64,000 bases of DNA from Nocardioides oceani (GCF_030412965.1 NZ_JAUHJQ010000002.1:427969-491968), one strand, 5' to 3'. Positions 10,076-18,974 are shown, counted from the stretch's first letter. The notes: generated by a model not told the origin, from the sequence alone. Program-made: numbers and translations.

Positions 10076-10681
10076 ATGGAGAAGTTCACGACCCACACCG
10101 GGGTCGGCGTCCCGCTGCGCCGCAGCAACGTCGACACCGACCAGATCATCCCGGCCGTCTACCTCAAGCGGGTGACGCGCACCGGCTTCGAGGACGGCCT
10201 CTTCGCCGCCTGGCGCAACGACCCGTCGTTCGTCCTCAACAACCCGGTGTACGCCGCCGGCTCGGTGCTCGTCGCCGGTCCCGACTTCGGCACCGGCTCC
10301 TCGCGCGAGCACGCGGTCTGGGCGCTGCAGAACTACGGCTTCAAGGCCGTCATCTCGCCGCGCTTCGCCGACATCTTCCGCGGCAACTCCGGCAAGGCGG
10401 GCCTGCTCGCCGCGCAGGTCGACGAGAAGGTCGTCCAGCGGCTCTGGGACCACCTCGAGGAGCACCCGGGCGCCGAGATCACCGTCGACCTCGAGACCCG
10501 CACGGTGCGGGCCGGCGAGGGCGTCGACGCGATCGAGGACTCCTTCGACATCGACGACTACACCCGCTGGCGCCTGCTCGAGGGCCTCGACGACATCGGG
10601 ATCACCCTCGGTCACGACGCCGACATCGCCTCCTTCGAGGCAGAGCGCCCGCGCTGGAAGCCGGTCACCCAGCACGCGTGA
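10076..10681 (+). CDS. leuD: 3-isopropylmalate dehydratase small subunit
   Basis: 201 residues, the swivelling domain that completes the LeuCD active site. Typical signatures are [17 protein letters not shown] near the N terminus and [17 protein letters not shown] with the substrate-binding GSSRE motif. The 14-base spacing from leuC, with a CGGAGCACGTCC ribosome-binding region, supports co-translation. An 11-bp-arm hairpin follows the stop. Confidence 0.97.
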   Translation: MEKFTTHTGVGVPLRRSNVDTDQIIPAVYLKRVTRTGFEDGLFAAWRNDPSFVLNNPVYAAGSVLVAGPDFGTGSSREHAVWALQNYGFKAVISPRFADIFRGNSGKAGLLAAQVDEKVVQRLWDHLEEHPGAEITVDLETRTVRAGEGVDAIEDSFDIDDYTRWRLLEGLDDIGITLGHDADIASFEAERPRWKPVTQHA

Positions 10682-10715
10682 GGGCCCGTCTGTCGTGCCG
10701 GCCATCCGGTCGGCG

Positions 10716-10742
10716 TGCGGTCCCGAACCACTCGGGACCGCA
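10716..10742 (+). terminator. Hairpin after leuD
   Basis: Perfect 11-base arms TGCGGTCCCGA/TCGGGACCGCA around a five-base loop, 35 bases after the leuD stop. There is no T run. It ends just before the hydrolase start region and probably insulates the leu operon. Confidence 0.6.
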
Positions 10743-10768
10743 TGCCACCGACGGAAGGCCCTGCACCC

Positions 10769-11590
10769 GTGCCCGACATCACCAGCAACGGCATCACCCT
10801 GCACCACCGCGACACCGGAGGTGAGGGCCGTCCCGTGGTCCTCATCCACGGCTGGCCCCTCAGCGGCGCCTCCTGGGCGCCCCAGGTCTCCGCGCTCACC
10901 AGCGCCGGCTACCGCGTGGTGGAGTACGACCGGCGTGGCTTCGGCGCCTCGGACAAGCCGGAGTCCGGCTACGACTACGACACCCTCGCCGCCGACCTCG
11001 CCGGCCTGCTGGACGCGCTCGACCTGCGCGACGTCGCCCTCGTCGGCTTCTCGATGGGCGGCGGCGAGGTCGCGCGCTACCTGGCGACGTACGGCGACGA
11101 GCGGGTCGCCCAGGCGGTGCTCGCGGCAGCCGTGCCGCCGTACCTCCTCCAGACGCCGGACAACCCCGACGGCGGGCTGAGCGACGCCGAGGTCTCCGAC
11201 ATGCAGCGCGAGGTCGCGGAGGACCGCGCGGCGTTCCTCGACGACTTCACGACGGGGTTCTTCTCCGTCGACGGCGAGCTGAAGGTCACCGAGGAGGAGC
11301 GGCGCCAGGCGCTCGCGCTCCAGGAGCCGGCACGCGACGAGGCCCTCGTCGCCTGCATCGACTCCTTCGCCCGCACCGACTTCCGCGCCGACCTCGAGCA
11401 GATCGCCGTGCCGACCCTGGTCATCCACGGCGACGGCGACGGCGTCGTGCCGTTCGAGGTCTCCGGCAAGCGGTCGGCCGAGGCCATCGCCGACTCCACG
11501 CTCGTGGTCGTCGAGGGAGCTCCGCACGGCCTGAACGTCAGCCACGAGCGGGAGTTCAACGCCGCGCTGATCGACTTCCTCGGGTCCTGA
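10769..11590 (+). CDS. Alpha/beta hydrolase (non-heme haloperoxidase/arylesterase-like)
   Basis: 273 residues with a complete catalytic triad layout: oxyanion loop HGWPLSGASW, nucleophile elbow GFSMGGG (Ser), acidic residue in IHGDGDGVVPFE and His in GAPHGLN. The YDRRGFGASDKP and SMGGGEVARYLATYG stretches match the cofactor-free chloroperoxidase-like esterases. The substrate is not predictable. GTG 10769 is chosen because GGAAGG lies 11 bases upstream; ATG 10742 is possible but overlaps the leuD hairpin. Confidence 0.88.
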   Translation: MPDITSNGITLHHRDTGGEGRPVVLIHGWPLSGASWAPQVSALTSAGYRVVEYDRRGFGASDKPESGYDYDTLAADLAGLLDALDLRDVALVGFSMGGGEVARYLATYGDERVAQAVLAAAVPPYLLQTPDNPDGGLSDAEVSDMQREVAEDRAAFLDDFTTGFFSVDGELKVTEEERRQALALQEPARDEALVACIDSFARTDFRADLEQIAVPTLVIHGDGDGVVPFEVSGKRSAEAIADSTLVVVEGAPHGLNVSHEREFNAALIDFLGS

Positions 11591-11628
11591 CCGGCCTCTC
11601 CGCGAGCCCCGGGCGCGCGCGTGGCCCG

Positions 11629-11657
11629 TTGTGGCGCACGCCACTTGTCCCTAGCGT
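11629..11657 (+). promoter_or_regulatory. Probable hupB promoter
   Basis: TTGTGG (11629-11634) and TAGCGT (11652-11657) are 17 bases apart, about 57 bases before hupB. A 14-base palindrome GTGGCGCACGCCAC (11631-11644) overlaps the -35 and could be a regulator site. Confidence 0.5.
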
Positions 11658-11713
11658 GCCCTCTCGAGGGTCGAGCACGAGCTCGGCGTCCGGGGTTCGT
11701 CGGAAGGAAGCAG

Positions 11714-12478
11714 ATGAACAAGTCCGAGCTCATCGACACGCTCGCCGAGCGGTTCGACGGGAACAGGAAGGCAGCGGCGCACGCGCTCGAGTCGGTCATC
11801 GACACGATCACCCGCGAGGTCGCCAAGGGGAACAAGGTCGCCATCACGGGCTTCGGCTCCTTCGAGAAGCGGATCCGCGACGCCCGCTGGGTCCGCAACC
11901 CGCGCACCGGTGAGCGGATCAAGGCCGAGGAGACGGCCGTGCCGAAGTTCAGCGCCGGCGCCCAGCTCAAGGACGTGGTGTCGGGTGCGAAGAAGCTGCC
12001 CGCCCTGACCGTCGCCGCCTCCGCCGGTGCCGCCCGGGCCGCGGCCGGCGCCGCGCTCAAGGCGGCGCCCGGCGTCGGTGGCAGGTCCGCCGACGCGCCC
12101 GCGAAGAAGTCGGCGGGGAAGAAGGCTACGGCGACGTCCACCTCTGCTGCGAAGTCGACGGCGAAGTCGACGGCGAAGAAGACCGCCAGGAAGACGCCGG
12201 CGAAGACCAGCGCCGCCGCTCCGACGGCGAAGAAGTCCGCCAGCGGTGGCTCCGCTGCGACCACCGGCGCCGCGGCGAAGAAGTCGCCCGCCACCAAGTC
12301 GTCGGCCAGCAAGTCGTCGGCCAGCAAGTCCTCGGCCAGCAAGTCCTCGGGCAGCACGACGACCGCGAAGAAGGCCCCGGCGAAGAAGGCCCCGGCGAAG
12401 AAGGCGGCCACGAAGAAGGCGGCCACGAAGAAGACGACCGCGAAGAAGGCCCCGGCCAAGAAGTCCGCCGGCAGCTGA
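11714..12478 (+). CDS. hupB: HU-type nucleoid protein with long lysine/alanine-rich tail
   Basis: 254 residues. The first 90 are a standard HU domain (MNKSELIDTLAERF, GFGSFEKRIRDAR, NPRTGERI with the DNA-intercalating proline). The remaining about 160 residues form a histone H1-like tail rich in KK, AKK, KSSAS and APAKK repeats, as in mycobacterial HupB and streptomycete HupS. The tail binds DNA non-specifically and compacts the nucleoid. The ATG follows GGAAGGAAG. The gene is convergent with cofC, five bases apart, with no clear terminator between them. Confidence 0.96.
   Translation: MNKSELIDTLAERFDGNRKAAAHALESVIDTITREVAKGNKVAITGFGSFEKRIRDARWVRNPRTGERIKAEETAVPKFSAGAQLKDVVSGAKKLPALTVAASAGAARAAAGAALKAAPGVGGRSADAPAKKSAGKKATATSTSAAKSTAKSTAKKTARKTPAKTSAAAPTAKKSASGGSAATTGAAAKKSPATKSSASKSSASKSSASKSSGSTTTAKKAPAKKAPAKKAATKKAATKKTTAKKAPAKKSAGS
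12296..12355 (+). repeat. hupB: Four 15-base repeats in the hupB tail
   Basis: Four in-frame copies of a 15-base unit AAGTCGTCGGCCAGC with one or two changes encode KSSAS repeats. They are prone to copy-number slippage. Confidence 0.85.
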
Positions 12479-12483
12479 GCCGG

Positions 12484-13152
12484 TCAGGCCAGACCCAGCT
12501 CCCGCACGAGCGGCGCCGTCCTCGGGCCCAGCCCGAGGACGGCGGCGGCCCGCAGGTCGTCGAGGTCGTCGACGTCGCGACGCAGGGTCGCCAGCTCGCC
12601 CCGCAGCTCCAGGGCGCCGGAGAACAGGTGCGCCTGGCGCGAGCCGCCCCCGAAGTGCGGGTCGAACTCGTCGTACGCCGCGGTGTAGAGGGTCGTGCCC
12701 ACGCCGTCGGCGTCGGCGACGAACGACGGCCCGCCGGGCACGAGCGCGGCGAGCGCGGTGTCGAGGTCGTCGGGGCGCAGCGCCGGCAGGTCCGCGCACA
12801 GCGCCACCGGCTCGAGGTCCGGCCAGCGCCGACGGGCCTCGCTCACCGCCTGCCGCAGGGCGGAGTTCAGGTCGTTGGTGTCGCCGTCCGGGACGGCGGC
12901 GCACCCGAGGGCGGTCAGCTGCGCGGAGAAGACGGCGTCGTCGGTGGCCACCAGCACCTCGGCCACCGAGCGCGCGGCCAGGCAGGCGGCGGCGGTGTCG
13001 AGGGCGAACGCCGCGGCGAGGCGGCGCCGCTGGTCGTCGCCGAGGTCGCCGAGGCGCGACTTGCCGAAGGCCGGTGGCTTCACGGGCAGGACCGCGACGA
13101 AGCGGGCGGAGGAGCGGGCGGGCGAGCCGGCCCCGGGGAGCTGCGCAGACAT
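12484..13152 (-). CDS. cofC: 2-phospho-L-lactate/phosphoenolpyruvate guanylyltransferase (F420 synthesis)
   Basis: A 222-residue CofC/FbiD-type nucleotidyltransferase. It shows AVLPVKPPAFGKSRLG (nucleotide-binding start), VLVATDD, LCADLPALRPDDL and DADGVGTTL. In actinobacteria this enzyme (FbiD) makes the GTP-activated three-carbon precursor of coenzyme F420, so the organism should use F420. The ATG at 13152 lies seven bases after a GAGGAT -10-like hexamer, suggesting a leaderless mRNA. It diverges from plsC across 50 bases. Confidence 0.9.
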   Translation of the reverse strand: MSAQLPGAGSPARSSARFVAVLPVKPPAFGKSRLGDLGDDQRRRLAAAFALDTAAACLAARSVAEVLVATDDAVFSAQLTALGCAAVPDGDTNDLNSALRQAVSEARRRWPDLEPVALCADLPALRPDDLDTALAALVPGGPSFVADADGVGTTLYTAAYDEFDPHFGGGSRQAHLFSGALELRGELATLRRDVDDLDDLRAAAVLGLGPRTAPLVRELGLA

Positions 13153-13202
13153 CCCTCCGATCCTCTCAGGCGCCGCCCGGGCGGGCGAGTAGCCTGCCGG
13201 TC
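13153..13202. promoter_or_regulatory. Back-to-back leaderless promoters of cofC and plsC
   Basis: Rightward TAGCCT (13190-13195) is followed by seven bases and then the plsC GTG. Leftward GAGGAT (complement of 13160-13165) is followed by seven bases and then the cofC ATG. Both spacings put the transcription start at or next to the start codon. Confidence 0.55.
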
Positions 13203-13973
13203 GTGACGGTCCGGAAGCTGCAGCAGAAGCGAGGCTGGGCGTGGAACATCGCGGTCGCGATCGTGAAGCCCACGCTCCTCGCCACCACTCGCCACGAGTG
13301 GGAGGGCGGCGAGCGGATCCCGGAGCGCGGCGGCTGCATCCTGGTGATGAACCACATCTCCCACGTGGACCCGCTGACCGCCGCGCACATCGTCTACGAC
13401 CACGGCCGGATCCCGCGCTACCTGGCCAAGTCCGGGCTGTTCCGGAACAAGGCGCTCGGCTTCTTCATGAAGGCCGCGGGCCAGATCCCCGTCGAACGGC
13501 TGACCCGCAACGCGGTGGGGGCCTACGACGCGGCGGTCGCGGCCGTGCGGGCGGGGGAGTGCGTGGTCGTCTACCCCGAGGGCACGATCACCCGTGACCC
13601 CGACCTGTGGCCGATGACGGGCAAGTCGGGGGCGGCGCGCATCGCGCTGGAGACCGGCTGCCCGGTGATCCCCGTGGGCCAGTGGGGCGCGCAGCAGCTG
13701 CTGGCGCCGTACTCCACCAAGCCCGACCTGTTCCCCCGCAAGCTGATCCGGATGAAGGTGGGCGACCCGGTGGACCTCGCGGACCTGCTCAGCCAGCCGC
13801 GCAGCCCGCAGGTCGTCCAGGAGGCCACCGACCGGATCATGGCCGCGATCACGGTCCTCGTCGAGGACGTCCGGGGCGGCACGGCGCCGCCGGAGAGGTA
13901 CGACATGCGCAAGCACGGGGTCCGCCAGACCGGCAACCCGCACCGCCACGAGATCGGGGAGGACCCGGCATGA
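13203..13973 (+). CDS. plsC: 1-acyl-sn-glycerol-3-phosphate acyltransferase
   Basis: 256 residues, membrane-associated, making phosphatidic acid. The acyltransferase blocks are in order: NHISHVD (NHxxxxD catalytic motif, residues about 51-57), [22 protein letters not shown] (EGT phosphate-binding motif) and VIPVGQWG. Its stop overlaps the gpsA ATG by three bases, coupling two consecutive parts of phospholipid synthesis (glycerol-3-phosphate supply and acylation). GTG 13203 is used because it sits seven bases after TAGCCT. Confidence 0.94.
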   Translation: MTVRKLQQKRGWAWNIAVAIVKPTLLATTRHEWEGGERIPERGGCILVMNHISHVDPLTAAHIVYDHGRIPRYLAKSGLFRNKALGFFMKAAGQIPVERLTRNAVGAYDAAVAAVRAGECVVVYPEGTITRDPDLWPMTGKSGAARIALETGCPVIPVGQWGAQQLLAPYSTKPDLFPRKLIRMKVGDPVDLADLLSQPRSPQVVQEATDRIMAAITVLVEDVRGGTAPPERYDMRKHGVRQTGNPHRHEIGEDPA

Positions 13974-14986
13974 CGACTCCCTCCCGCGGCAAGGTCGCGG
14001 TCTTCAGCGCCGGCTCCTGGGGCACGGCGTTCTCCATCGTGCTCGCCGACGCCGGCAACGACGTCGTGCTGTGGGCGCGCCGGCCGGAGGTCGCCGAGGC
14101 GATCAACGAGCGACGCGAGAACCCCGACTACCTGCCCGGCATCGAGCTCCCGCCGGCGGTCTCGGCGACGCACGACGTCGAGAAGGCGCTGCACGGCGCG
14201 GACGTCGTGGTGCTGGCCACCCCGAGCCAGTCGCTGCGCGAGAACCTCACGGCCTGGGCGCCGTACGTCGAGCCCGGCGCGGTCTTCCTCTCGCTGATGA
14301 AGGGCGTCGAGCTCGGCACGCTCGACCGGATGAGCGAGGTGATCGGCCAGGTGACGGGCGCGGGTCCCGAGCGGATCGCCGTCGTCAGCGGCCCGAACCT
14401 CGCCAAGGAGATCGCCCGCCGCGAGCCCGCCGCCTCGGTGGTCGCCTGCGAGGACGAGGACGTCGCCCGGATGCTGCAGCAGCGCTGCCACACCGCGGCG
14501 TTCCGCCCCTACACCAGCGTCGACGTGCTCGGGTGCGAGCTCGGCGGCGCCTACAAGAACGTCGTCGCGCTCTCGGTGGGCATGGCGGTCGGCCTCGGGT
14601 TCGGTGACAACACCACCGCCTCGGTCATCACCCGTGGGCTGGCCGAGACCGCCCGCCTCGCGATGAAGCTGGGCGCCAACCCGCTCACGCTCATGGGGCT
14701 CGCCGGCCTCGGCGACCTCGTGGCGACGTGCTCCTCGCCGCTCTCGCGCAACCGCACGTTCGGCGAGCGGCTGGGCCAGGGGATGAGCGCGGAGGAGATC
14801 TACGCGAGCACCCGGCAGGTCGCGGAGGGAGCGAAGTCCTGCGCCTCGCTGCTGGCGCTCGCCGAGCGGACCGGCGTGGACGCGCCCATCGCCGAGCACG
14901 TCGACGCCGTCGTCGCCGGCCGGATGACCGCCCAGCAGATGATGGAGTCGTTCATCGCCCGCGACACCAAGGCCGAGACCGACTGA
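13970..14986 (+). CDS. gpsA: Glycerol-3-phosphate dehydrogenase [NAD(P)+]
   Basis: 338 residues; reduces dihydroxyacetone phosphate to sn-glycerol-3-phosphate for phospholipids. The Rossmann N terminus is [13 protein letters not shown], followed by [29 protein letters not shown] with the catalytic lysine, and [20 protein letters not shown]. The nucleotide loop reads SAGSWG where most family members have GAGSWG, a Gly-to-Ser change at the first glycine. The ATG overlaps the plsC TGA. Confidence 0.95.
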   Translation: MTTPSRGKVAVFSAGSWGTAFSIVLADAGNDVVLWARRPEVAEAINERRENPDYLPGIELPPAVSATHDVEKALHGADVVVLATPSQSLRENLTAWAPYVEPGAVFLSLMKGVELGTLDRMSEVIGQVTGAGPERIAVVSGPNLAKEIARREPAASVVACEDEDVARMLQQRCHTAAFRPYTSVDVLGCELGGAYKNVVALSVGMAVGLGFGDNTTASVITRGLAETARLAMKLGANPLTLMGLAGLGDLVATCSSPLSRNRTFGERLGQGMSAEEIYASTRQVAEGAKSCASLLALAERTGVDAPIAEHVDAVVAGRMTAQQMMESFIARDTKAETD

Positions 14987-14992
14987 GAGGGC

Positions 14993-16105
14993 TCAGCCGA
15001 CGGAGTCGTCCAGGGCGACGCGGAGGTCCTCCCACAGGTCGTCGACGTCCTCGATGCCGACCGAGAGGCGGACGAGGGCGTCGGGGATCGTGGCGGGCTC
15101 GGACTTCCACCGGCGGCGCCGCTCGAAGGTCGACTCGACCCCGCCGAGCGACGTGGCGTGCACCCACAGCCGGGTCTTGTGGGTGAGCAGGTCGGCGGCC
15201 ATCGCGCCCTGGGCGAGGACGATGGCGACGATGCCGCCGAAGCCCGGGTAGCGGACCTCGCCCACCGCGGGGTGGTCGGCCAGGCGGCGCGCCAGCTCGG
15301 CGGCGTTGGACTGGGCGCGCTCGACGCGCAGGTGCAGGGTGCGCAGGCCGCGCAGCGCGAGGTAGGTCTCGAACGTGCCGGGCACCGCGCCGATCAGGTC
15401 ACGGCGGCCCTTGAGCACCCCGTGCAGCTCGTCGTCGGCGGTCACGACGGCGCCCATGAGGACGTCGCTGTGGCCGGCGAGGTACTTGGTCACCGAGTGC
15501 ACGACGAGGTCGGCGCCGTGCTCGAGCGGGCGCTGGAGCAGCGGCGTCGCGAAGGTGTTGTCCACGACGGCGTACGCCCCGGCCTCGTGCGCGGCGGCGA
15601 TGATCACGGGGAGGTCGGCGACCTCGAGCGCGGGGTTCGTGGGGGACTCCAGCCACACGAGGGCGGCGTCCTCGCAGGCCTTGACGACGGCCTCGGTGTC
15701 GGTGACGTCGACGAGCTCGGTGCGCAGTCGGCCGCGGGCCTCGAGGTCGGCCAGCTGCAGGACCGTGCCGTTGTAGCAGTTGCGCGGCGCGACGACCTTC
15801 GCGCCGTGGCCGACCAGGTCCAGCACGGTGGCGACGGCGGCGAGGCCGGAGGAGAACGCCAGCGCCCGTCCGCCCTCGAGCCCGCCGAGGGCGGTCTCGA
15901 ACGCCGCCCACGTCGGGTTGCCGTAGCGGCCGTACTCCCGGTCCCCGCCGGCGACGAAGGTGGAGGCCGGGGTGATCGGCTCGTTGAGCGGCTGGTCGGG
16001 CTCGTGCGGGGGCCGGCCCAGGTGCACCGCCCGGGTGCCGGCACCCATCGAGGCGAGGTGCTCGGCCAGGTGGTCGGTCAGGTGGTCGGGCGCGTCCGCG
16101 GTCAT
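14993..16105 (-). CDS. Cystathionine gamma-synthase/lyase family PLP enzyme
   Basis: 370 residues of the Cys/Met metabolism PLP-dependent family (fold type I). Visible are [14 protein letters not shown] (PLP phosphate), VVDNTFATP (Asp to the pyridine nitrogen) and [18 protein letters not shown] with the Schiff-base lysine. The C terminus [16 protein letters not shown] is typical. Whether it makes or cleaves cystathionine, or acts on another sulfur amino acid, cannot be decided by eye. It faces ddl across 30 bases and probably has a leaderless transcript. It is convergent with gpsA. Confidence 0.9.
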   Translation of the reverse strand: MTADAPDHLTDHLAEHLASMGAGTRAVHLGRPPHEPDQPLNEPITPASTFVAGGDREYGRYGNPTWAAFETALGGLEGGRALAFSSGLAAVATVLDLVGHGAKVVAPRNCYNGTVLQLADLEARGRLRTELVDVTDTEAVVKACEDAALVWLESPTNPALEVADLPVIIAAAHEAGAYAVVDNTFATPLLQRPLEHGADLVVHSVTKYLAGHSDVLMGAVVTADDELHGVLKGRRDLIGAVPGTFETYLALRGLRTLHLRVERAQSNAAELARRLADHPAVGEVRYPGFGGIVAIVLAQGAMAADLLTHKTRLWVHATSLGGVESTFERRRRWKSEPATIPDALVRLSVGIEDVDDLWEDLRVALDDSVG

Positions 16106-16111
16106 GGTCCA

Positions 16112-16129
16112 ACCCTAGGTCGATAGGGT
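16112..16129. promoter_or_regulatory. Shared palindromic -10 elements of the PLP enzyme gene and ddl
   Basis: ACCCTA-GGTCGA-TAGGGT places a TAGGGT -10 on each strand. The rightward one ends six bases before the ddl GTG and the leftward one ends six bases before the ATG at 16105, so both mRNAs are predicted leaderless. The two promoters overlap and cannot both be occupied fully at once. Confidence 0.6.
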
Positions 16130-16135
16130 CGGACG

Positions 16136-17257
16136 GTGATCCGCAAGCCCCGCGTCGCCGTCGTGTTCGGCGGCCGCTCCAGCGAGCACGCCATCTCGTG
16201 CGTGACCGCCGGCAGCGTCCTGGCCGCCATCGACCGTGAGCAGTACGACGTCGTCCCGGTGGGCATCGCCCGCGACGGCCGCTGGGTGCTGGAGTCCGGC
16301 GACACCGAGCGGCTGCGGATCGGGGCCGGCGACGGCGCCGACCGGCTGCCCAGCGTCGACGGGGAGCGCGCCAGCGTGATGCTCGCCCCCGACGCGACCC
16401 GCACCGACCTGGTCGTCACCGAGCCGTCGGCGCCGCCCCGCACGCTCGGCGAGGTCGACGTCGTCTTCCCGCTCCTGCACGGCCCGTGGGGCGAGGACGG
16501 CACGATCCAGGGGATGCTCGAGATGGCGGGCGTCCGGTACGTCGGCGCCGGCGTGCTCGCCTCGGCGGTCGCGATGGACAAGGCCTACATGAAGGTCGTC
16601 CTCACCGCCGCCGGCCTGCCCGTGATGCCCAGCGTGGTGGTGACCGCGCGCGAGTGGTCGGCCGACCCGCAGGAGTGCCGCGACCGGTCCGCCGAGCTGG
16701 GCTACCCGCTCTTCGTCAAGCCCGCCCGCGGCGGCTCCAGCATCGGCATCTCGAAGGTCCACGACCCGGCCGGCCTCGACGCCGCCATCGAGGAGGCGCT
16801 CGTCCACGACCCGAAGGTCCTGGTCGAGGTCTGCGCGACCGGCGCTCGCGAGGTCGAGTGCGGCGTGCTCCAGGCCCTCGACGGCACCGCCGAGACCAGC
16901 GTGCCCGCCGAGATCCGGATCACCGGCGACCACGAGTTCTACGACTTCGACGCCAAGTACCTCCCCGAGGAGGCCACCGAGCTCGACGTCCCTGCGCTGC
17001 TGCCCGACGCCGTCGAGGACCGGCTGCGCGAGCTGTCGGCCCGCGCGTTCGAGGCGGTCGGCTGCGAGGGCCTGGCCCGGGTGGACTTCTTCGTCTTCCC
17101 CGACGGCTCGCTGGTCGTCAACGAGATCAACACGATGCCCGGGTTCACGCCGCTGTCGATGTTCCCGCGGATGTGGGCCGCCAGCGGGCTGGAGTACCCC
17201 GCCCTCGTCGACCGGCTGATCCGCCTCGCCCTCGCGCGCGACACCGGCCTGCGCTGA
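16136..17257 (+). CDS. ddl: D-alanine--D-alanine ligase
   Basis: A 373-residue ATP-grasp enzyme making the D-Ala-D-Ala dipeptide for peptidoglycan. It shows VVFGGRSSEHAIS, LHGPWGEDGTIQG, FVKPARGGSSIGISK (ATP clamp), ARVDFFVFPDG and VNEINTMPGFTPLSMFP (Mg and substrate binding). This is the usual VanA/Ddl layout. The phenylalanine/tyrosine choice that separates D-Ala from D-Lac ligases was not resolved by eye, but no van genes are near. Start GTG 16136 sits six bases after its -10. Confidence 0.96.
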   Translation: MIRKPRVAVVFGGRSSEHAISCVTAGSVLAAIDREQYDVVPVGIARDGRWVLESGDTERLRIGAGDGADRLPSVDGERASVMLAPDATRTDLVVTEPSAPPRTLGEVDVVFPLLHGPWGEDGTIQGMLEMAGVRYVGAGVLASAVAMDKAYMKVVLTAAGLPVMPSVVVTAREWSADPQECRDRSAELGYPLFVKPARGGSSIGISKVHDPAGLDAAIEEALVHDPKVLVEVCATGAREVECGVLQALDGTAETSVPAEIRITGDHEFYDFDAKYLPEEATELDVPALLPDAVEDRLRELSARAFEAVGCEGLARVDFFVFPDGSLVVNEINTMPGFTPLSMFPRMWAASGLEYPALVDRLIRLALARDTGLR

Positions 17258-17314
17258 GCCACCACGCGACGTACGGCGCGGTCGCGGGTCACCCCGGCGT
17301 GCGCCGGACAGCAG

Positions 17315-17347
17315 AGCGCCCCTCACCCGGACCGGGTGAGGGGCGCT
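17315..17347. terminator. Bidirectional hairpin between ddl and the Lrp-like gene
   Basis: Near-perfect palindrome built on AGCGCCCCTCACCCGG and its complement. It lies between convergent ddl and the Lrp-like gene. Confidence 0.8.
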
Positions 17348-17368
17348 CGGCGTCCGTCGGCGGCTGCC

Positions 17369-17605
17369 TCAGATGTGGACGACCGGACACGTGAGCGTCC
17401 GGGTGATCCCGTCGAGGGTCTGCACCTTCGCGACCACGAGCTTGCCGAGCTCGTCGACGTTGCGGGCCTCCGCGCGCACGATGACGTCGTAGGGGCCCGT
17501 GACGTCCTCGGCCAGGGTGACACCCTTGACCTGCGCGATCTCCCGGGCGACCTCGGCGGCCTTGCCGACGTCGGTCTGGATCAGGATGTACGCCTGGACG
17601 ACCAT
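17369..17605 (-). CDS. Stand-alone Lrp/AsnC ligand-binding (RAM) domain protein
   Basis: 78 residues matching only the C-terminal sensor half of Lrp/AsnC regulators (VQAYILIQTDVGKAAEVARE, GPYDVIVRAEARNVDELGKL); no DNA-binding helix-turn-helix is present. Such SraA/RAM proteins form ring oligomers that bind amino acids and can modulate full-length Lrp proteins. A GGGAGAG ribosome-binding site precedes the ATG. Functional partners are not visible in the window. Confidence 0.88.
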   Translation of the reverse strand: MVVQAYILIQTDVGKAAEVAREIAQVKGVTLAEDVTGPYDVIVRAEARNVDELGKLVVAKVQTLDGITRTLTCPVVHI

Positions 17606-17710
17606 CGTGGTGCTCTCCCTGCTGCTGGACTGAGGTTCGGCGTCAACCTACCCCCTGTGCCCGACGGCCCGACAGCCCGGCGGTGGTCGGGCGTCTGGTG
17701 GGATGGGGGC

Positions 17711-18685
17711 ATGGCTGCGACTGCTCCGTTCCCCGCCGGCGCGACCCTCGCCGACGTCGGCGAGTTCGAGCTCATCGGCGCGCTCACCCGGCACTTCGAG
17801 CAGGGGGAGCAGGTCCTGGTCGGGCCGGGGGACGACGCCGCCGTGCTGCGCGTGCGCACCGGTCACGTCGTGGTCTCCACCGACCTCATGGTCGAGGGCC
17901 GGCACTTCCGCCGGGAGTGGTCCTCGGCCGAGGACGTCGGGCACCGCGCGGCCGCGCAGAACCTCTCCGACATCAACGCCATGGGCGGTCGCGCCACGTC
18001 GCTGACCATCGGCCTGGCCGCGCCGGCCGACCTCGAGGCGCAGTGGGCCCTGGACTTCGCCCGCGGCTTCGCCGACGAGTGCGCCCTGGTGGGGGCGAGC
18101 GTCGTCGGCGGCGACCTCACCCGGGCCGACCAGGTGGTCGTCGCCGTGACGGTGCTCGGCGCGTGCACCGTCTCGCCCGTGCTCCGCTCCGGCGCCCGCC
18201 CCGGCGAGGTGCTGGCCCTCCACGGCCGCCAGGGCTGGGCCGCCGGCGGACTGGCGGTGCTCGGGCGTGGCTTCCGCTCCCCGCGCGTGCTCGTCGAGGC
18301 CTACCGCCGCCCCGCCCCGCCGTACGCCGCCGGGCTGGTCGCCGCCGAGGCCGGTGCGACCTCGATGATCGACGTCTCCGACGGCCTGCTCGCGGAGGCC
18401 GGCCACCTCGCGGCGGCCTCCGGCGTGGCGATCGACGTGCGGCGCGGTGCCTTCGAGGTGCCCGAGCCGCTGCACGCGGTCGGCGCGGCCCTCGGCGCCG
18501 ATCCGCTCTCGTTCGTGCTGTCCGGGGGCGACGACCACGCCCTGCTGGCCACCTTCGACCCCGCCGCCGTGCCCGACGGGTGGGCGGTGATCGGGGAGGT
18601 GCTCGAGCCCGCGGACGGCGCCGCCCCGGCCGTCACCGTCGACGGGGCGCCGTACGACGGCCCGACCGGCTGGACCCACTTCTGA
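17711..18685 (+). CDS. thiL: Thiamine-monophosphate kinase
   Basis: 324 residues; phosphorylates thiamine monophosphate to thiamine pyrophosphate. The PurM/AIRS-fold signatures are GPGDDAAVL (metal/ATP), VVSTDLMVEGRHFRREW, NLSDINAMGG, ASVVGGDLTRAD and SMIDVSDGLLAEAGHLA near residue 220. Length is standard. The ATG follows GGGGG. It is convergent with rpmB, with a terminator between. No other thi gene is in the window. Confidence 0.95.
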   Translation: MAATAPFPAGATLADVGEFELIGALTRHFEQGEQVLVGPGDDAAVLRVRTGHVVVSTDLMVEGRHFRREWSSAEDVGHRAAAQNLSDINAMGGRATSLTIGLAAPADLEAQWALDFARGFADECALVGASVVGGDLTRADQVVVAVTVLGACTVSPVLRSGARPGEVLALHGRQGWAAGGLAVLGRGFRSPRVLVEAYRRPAPPYAAGLVAAEAGATSMIDVSDGLLAEAGHLAAASGVAIDVRRGAFEVPEPLHAVGAALGADPLSFVLSGGDDHALLATFDPAAVPDGWAVIGEVLEPADGAAPAVTVDGAPYDGPTGWTHF

Positions 18686-18740
18686 CCCTGGCGGGACCCC
18701 GGCGCGACCGAGCCCGGCGTAGCACCGGCGCGCAATGCAA

Positions 18741-18773
18741 GGAGGCCGCCACCCCCGAGGGGTGACGGCCTCC
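18741..18773. terminator. Bidirectional hairpin between thiL and rpmB
   Basis: Arms GGAGGCCGCCACCCC and GGGGTGACGGCCTCC, with one mismatch. On the minus strand it is followed by TTGCATT, so it best serves rpmB. Confidence 0.8.
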
Positions 18774-18788
18774 GTGGATCGACTCGCG

Positions 18789-18974
18789 TCAGCGAGTGAC
18801 CTTGCCGGCCTTGAGGCAGCCGGTGCAGACGTTGAGCCGCTTGGGCGTACCGTTGACGGTCGCACGAACCCGCTGGATGTTGGGGTCGAAACGACGCTTC
18901 GTGATCTTGCGCGACCACGGCCGGTTGTTGCCGAAGCCAGGCTTCTTGGCGCAGATGTCGCAGACGGCAGCCAC
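18789..18974 (-). CDS. rpmB: 50S ribosomal protein L28, zinc-ribbon form
   Basis: 61 residues; AAVCDICAKKPGFGNNRPWS and the C-terminal LNVCTGCLKAGKV give two CxxC pairs, marking the zinc-containing L28 paralogue. Actinobacteria often keep a second, zinc-free copy under Zur control; none is seen here. The GTG start at 18974 is placed by AGGAG five bases upstream on the minus strand. The gene is antisense to its neighbours, between thiL and the DhaL gene. Confidence 0.95.
   Translation of the reverse strand: MAAVCDICAKKPGFGNNRPWSRKITKRRFDPNIQRVRATVNGTPKRLNVCTGCLKAGKVTR

Noticed and set aside
16136..17257. Vancomycin-resistance-type D-Ala-D-Lac ligase
   Set aside because: No vanH or vanX neighbours; the context is a lone housekeeping ddl.
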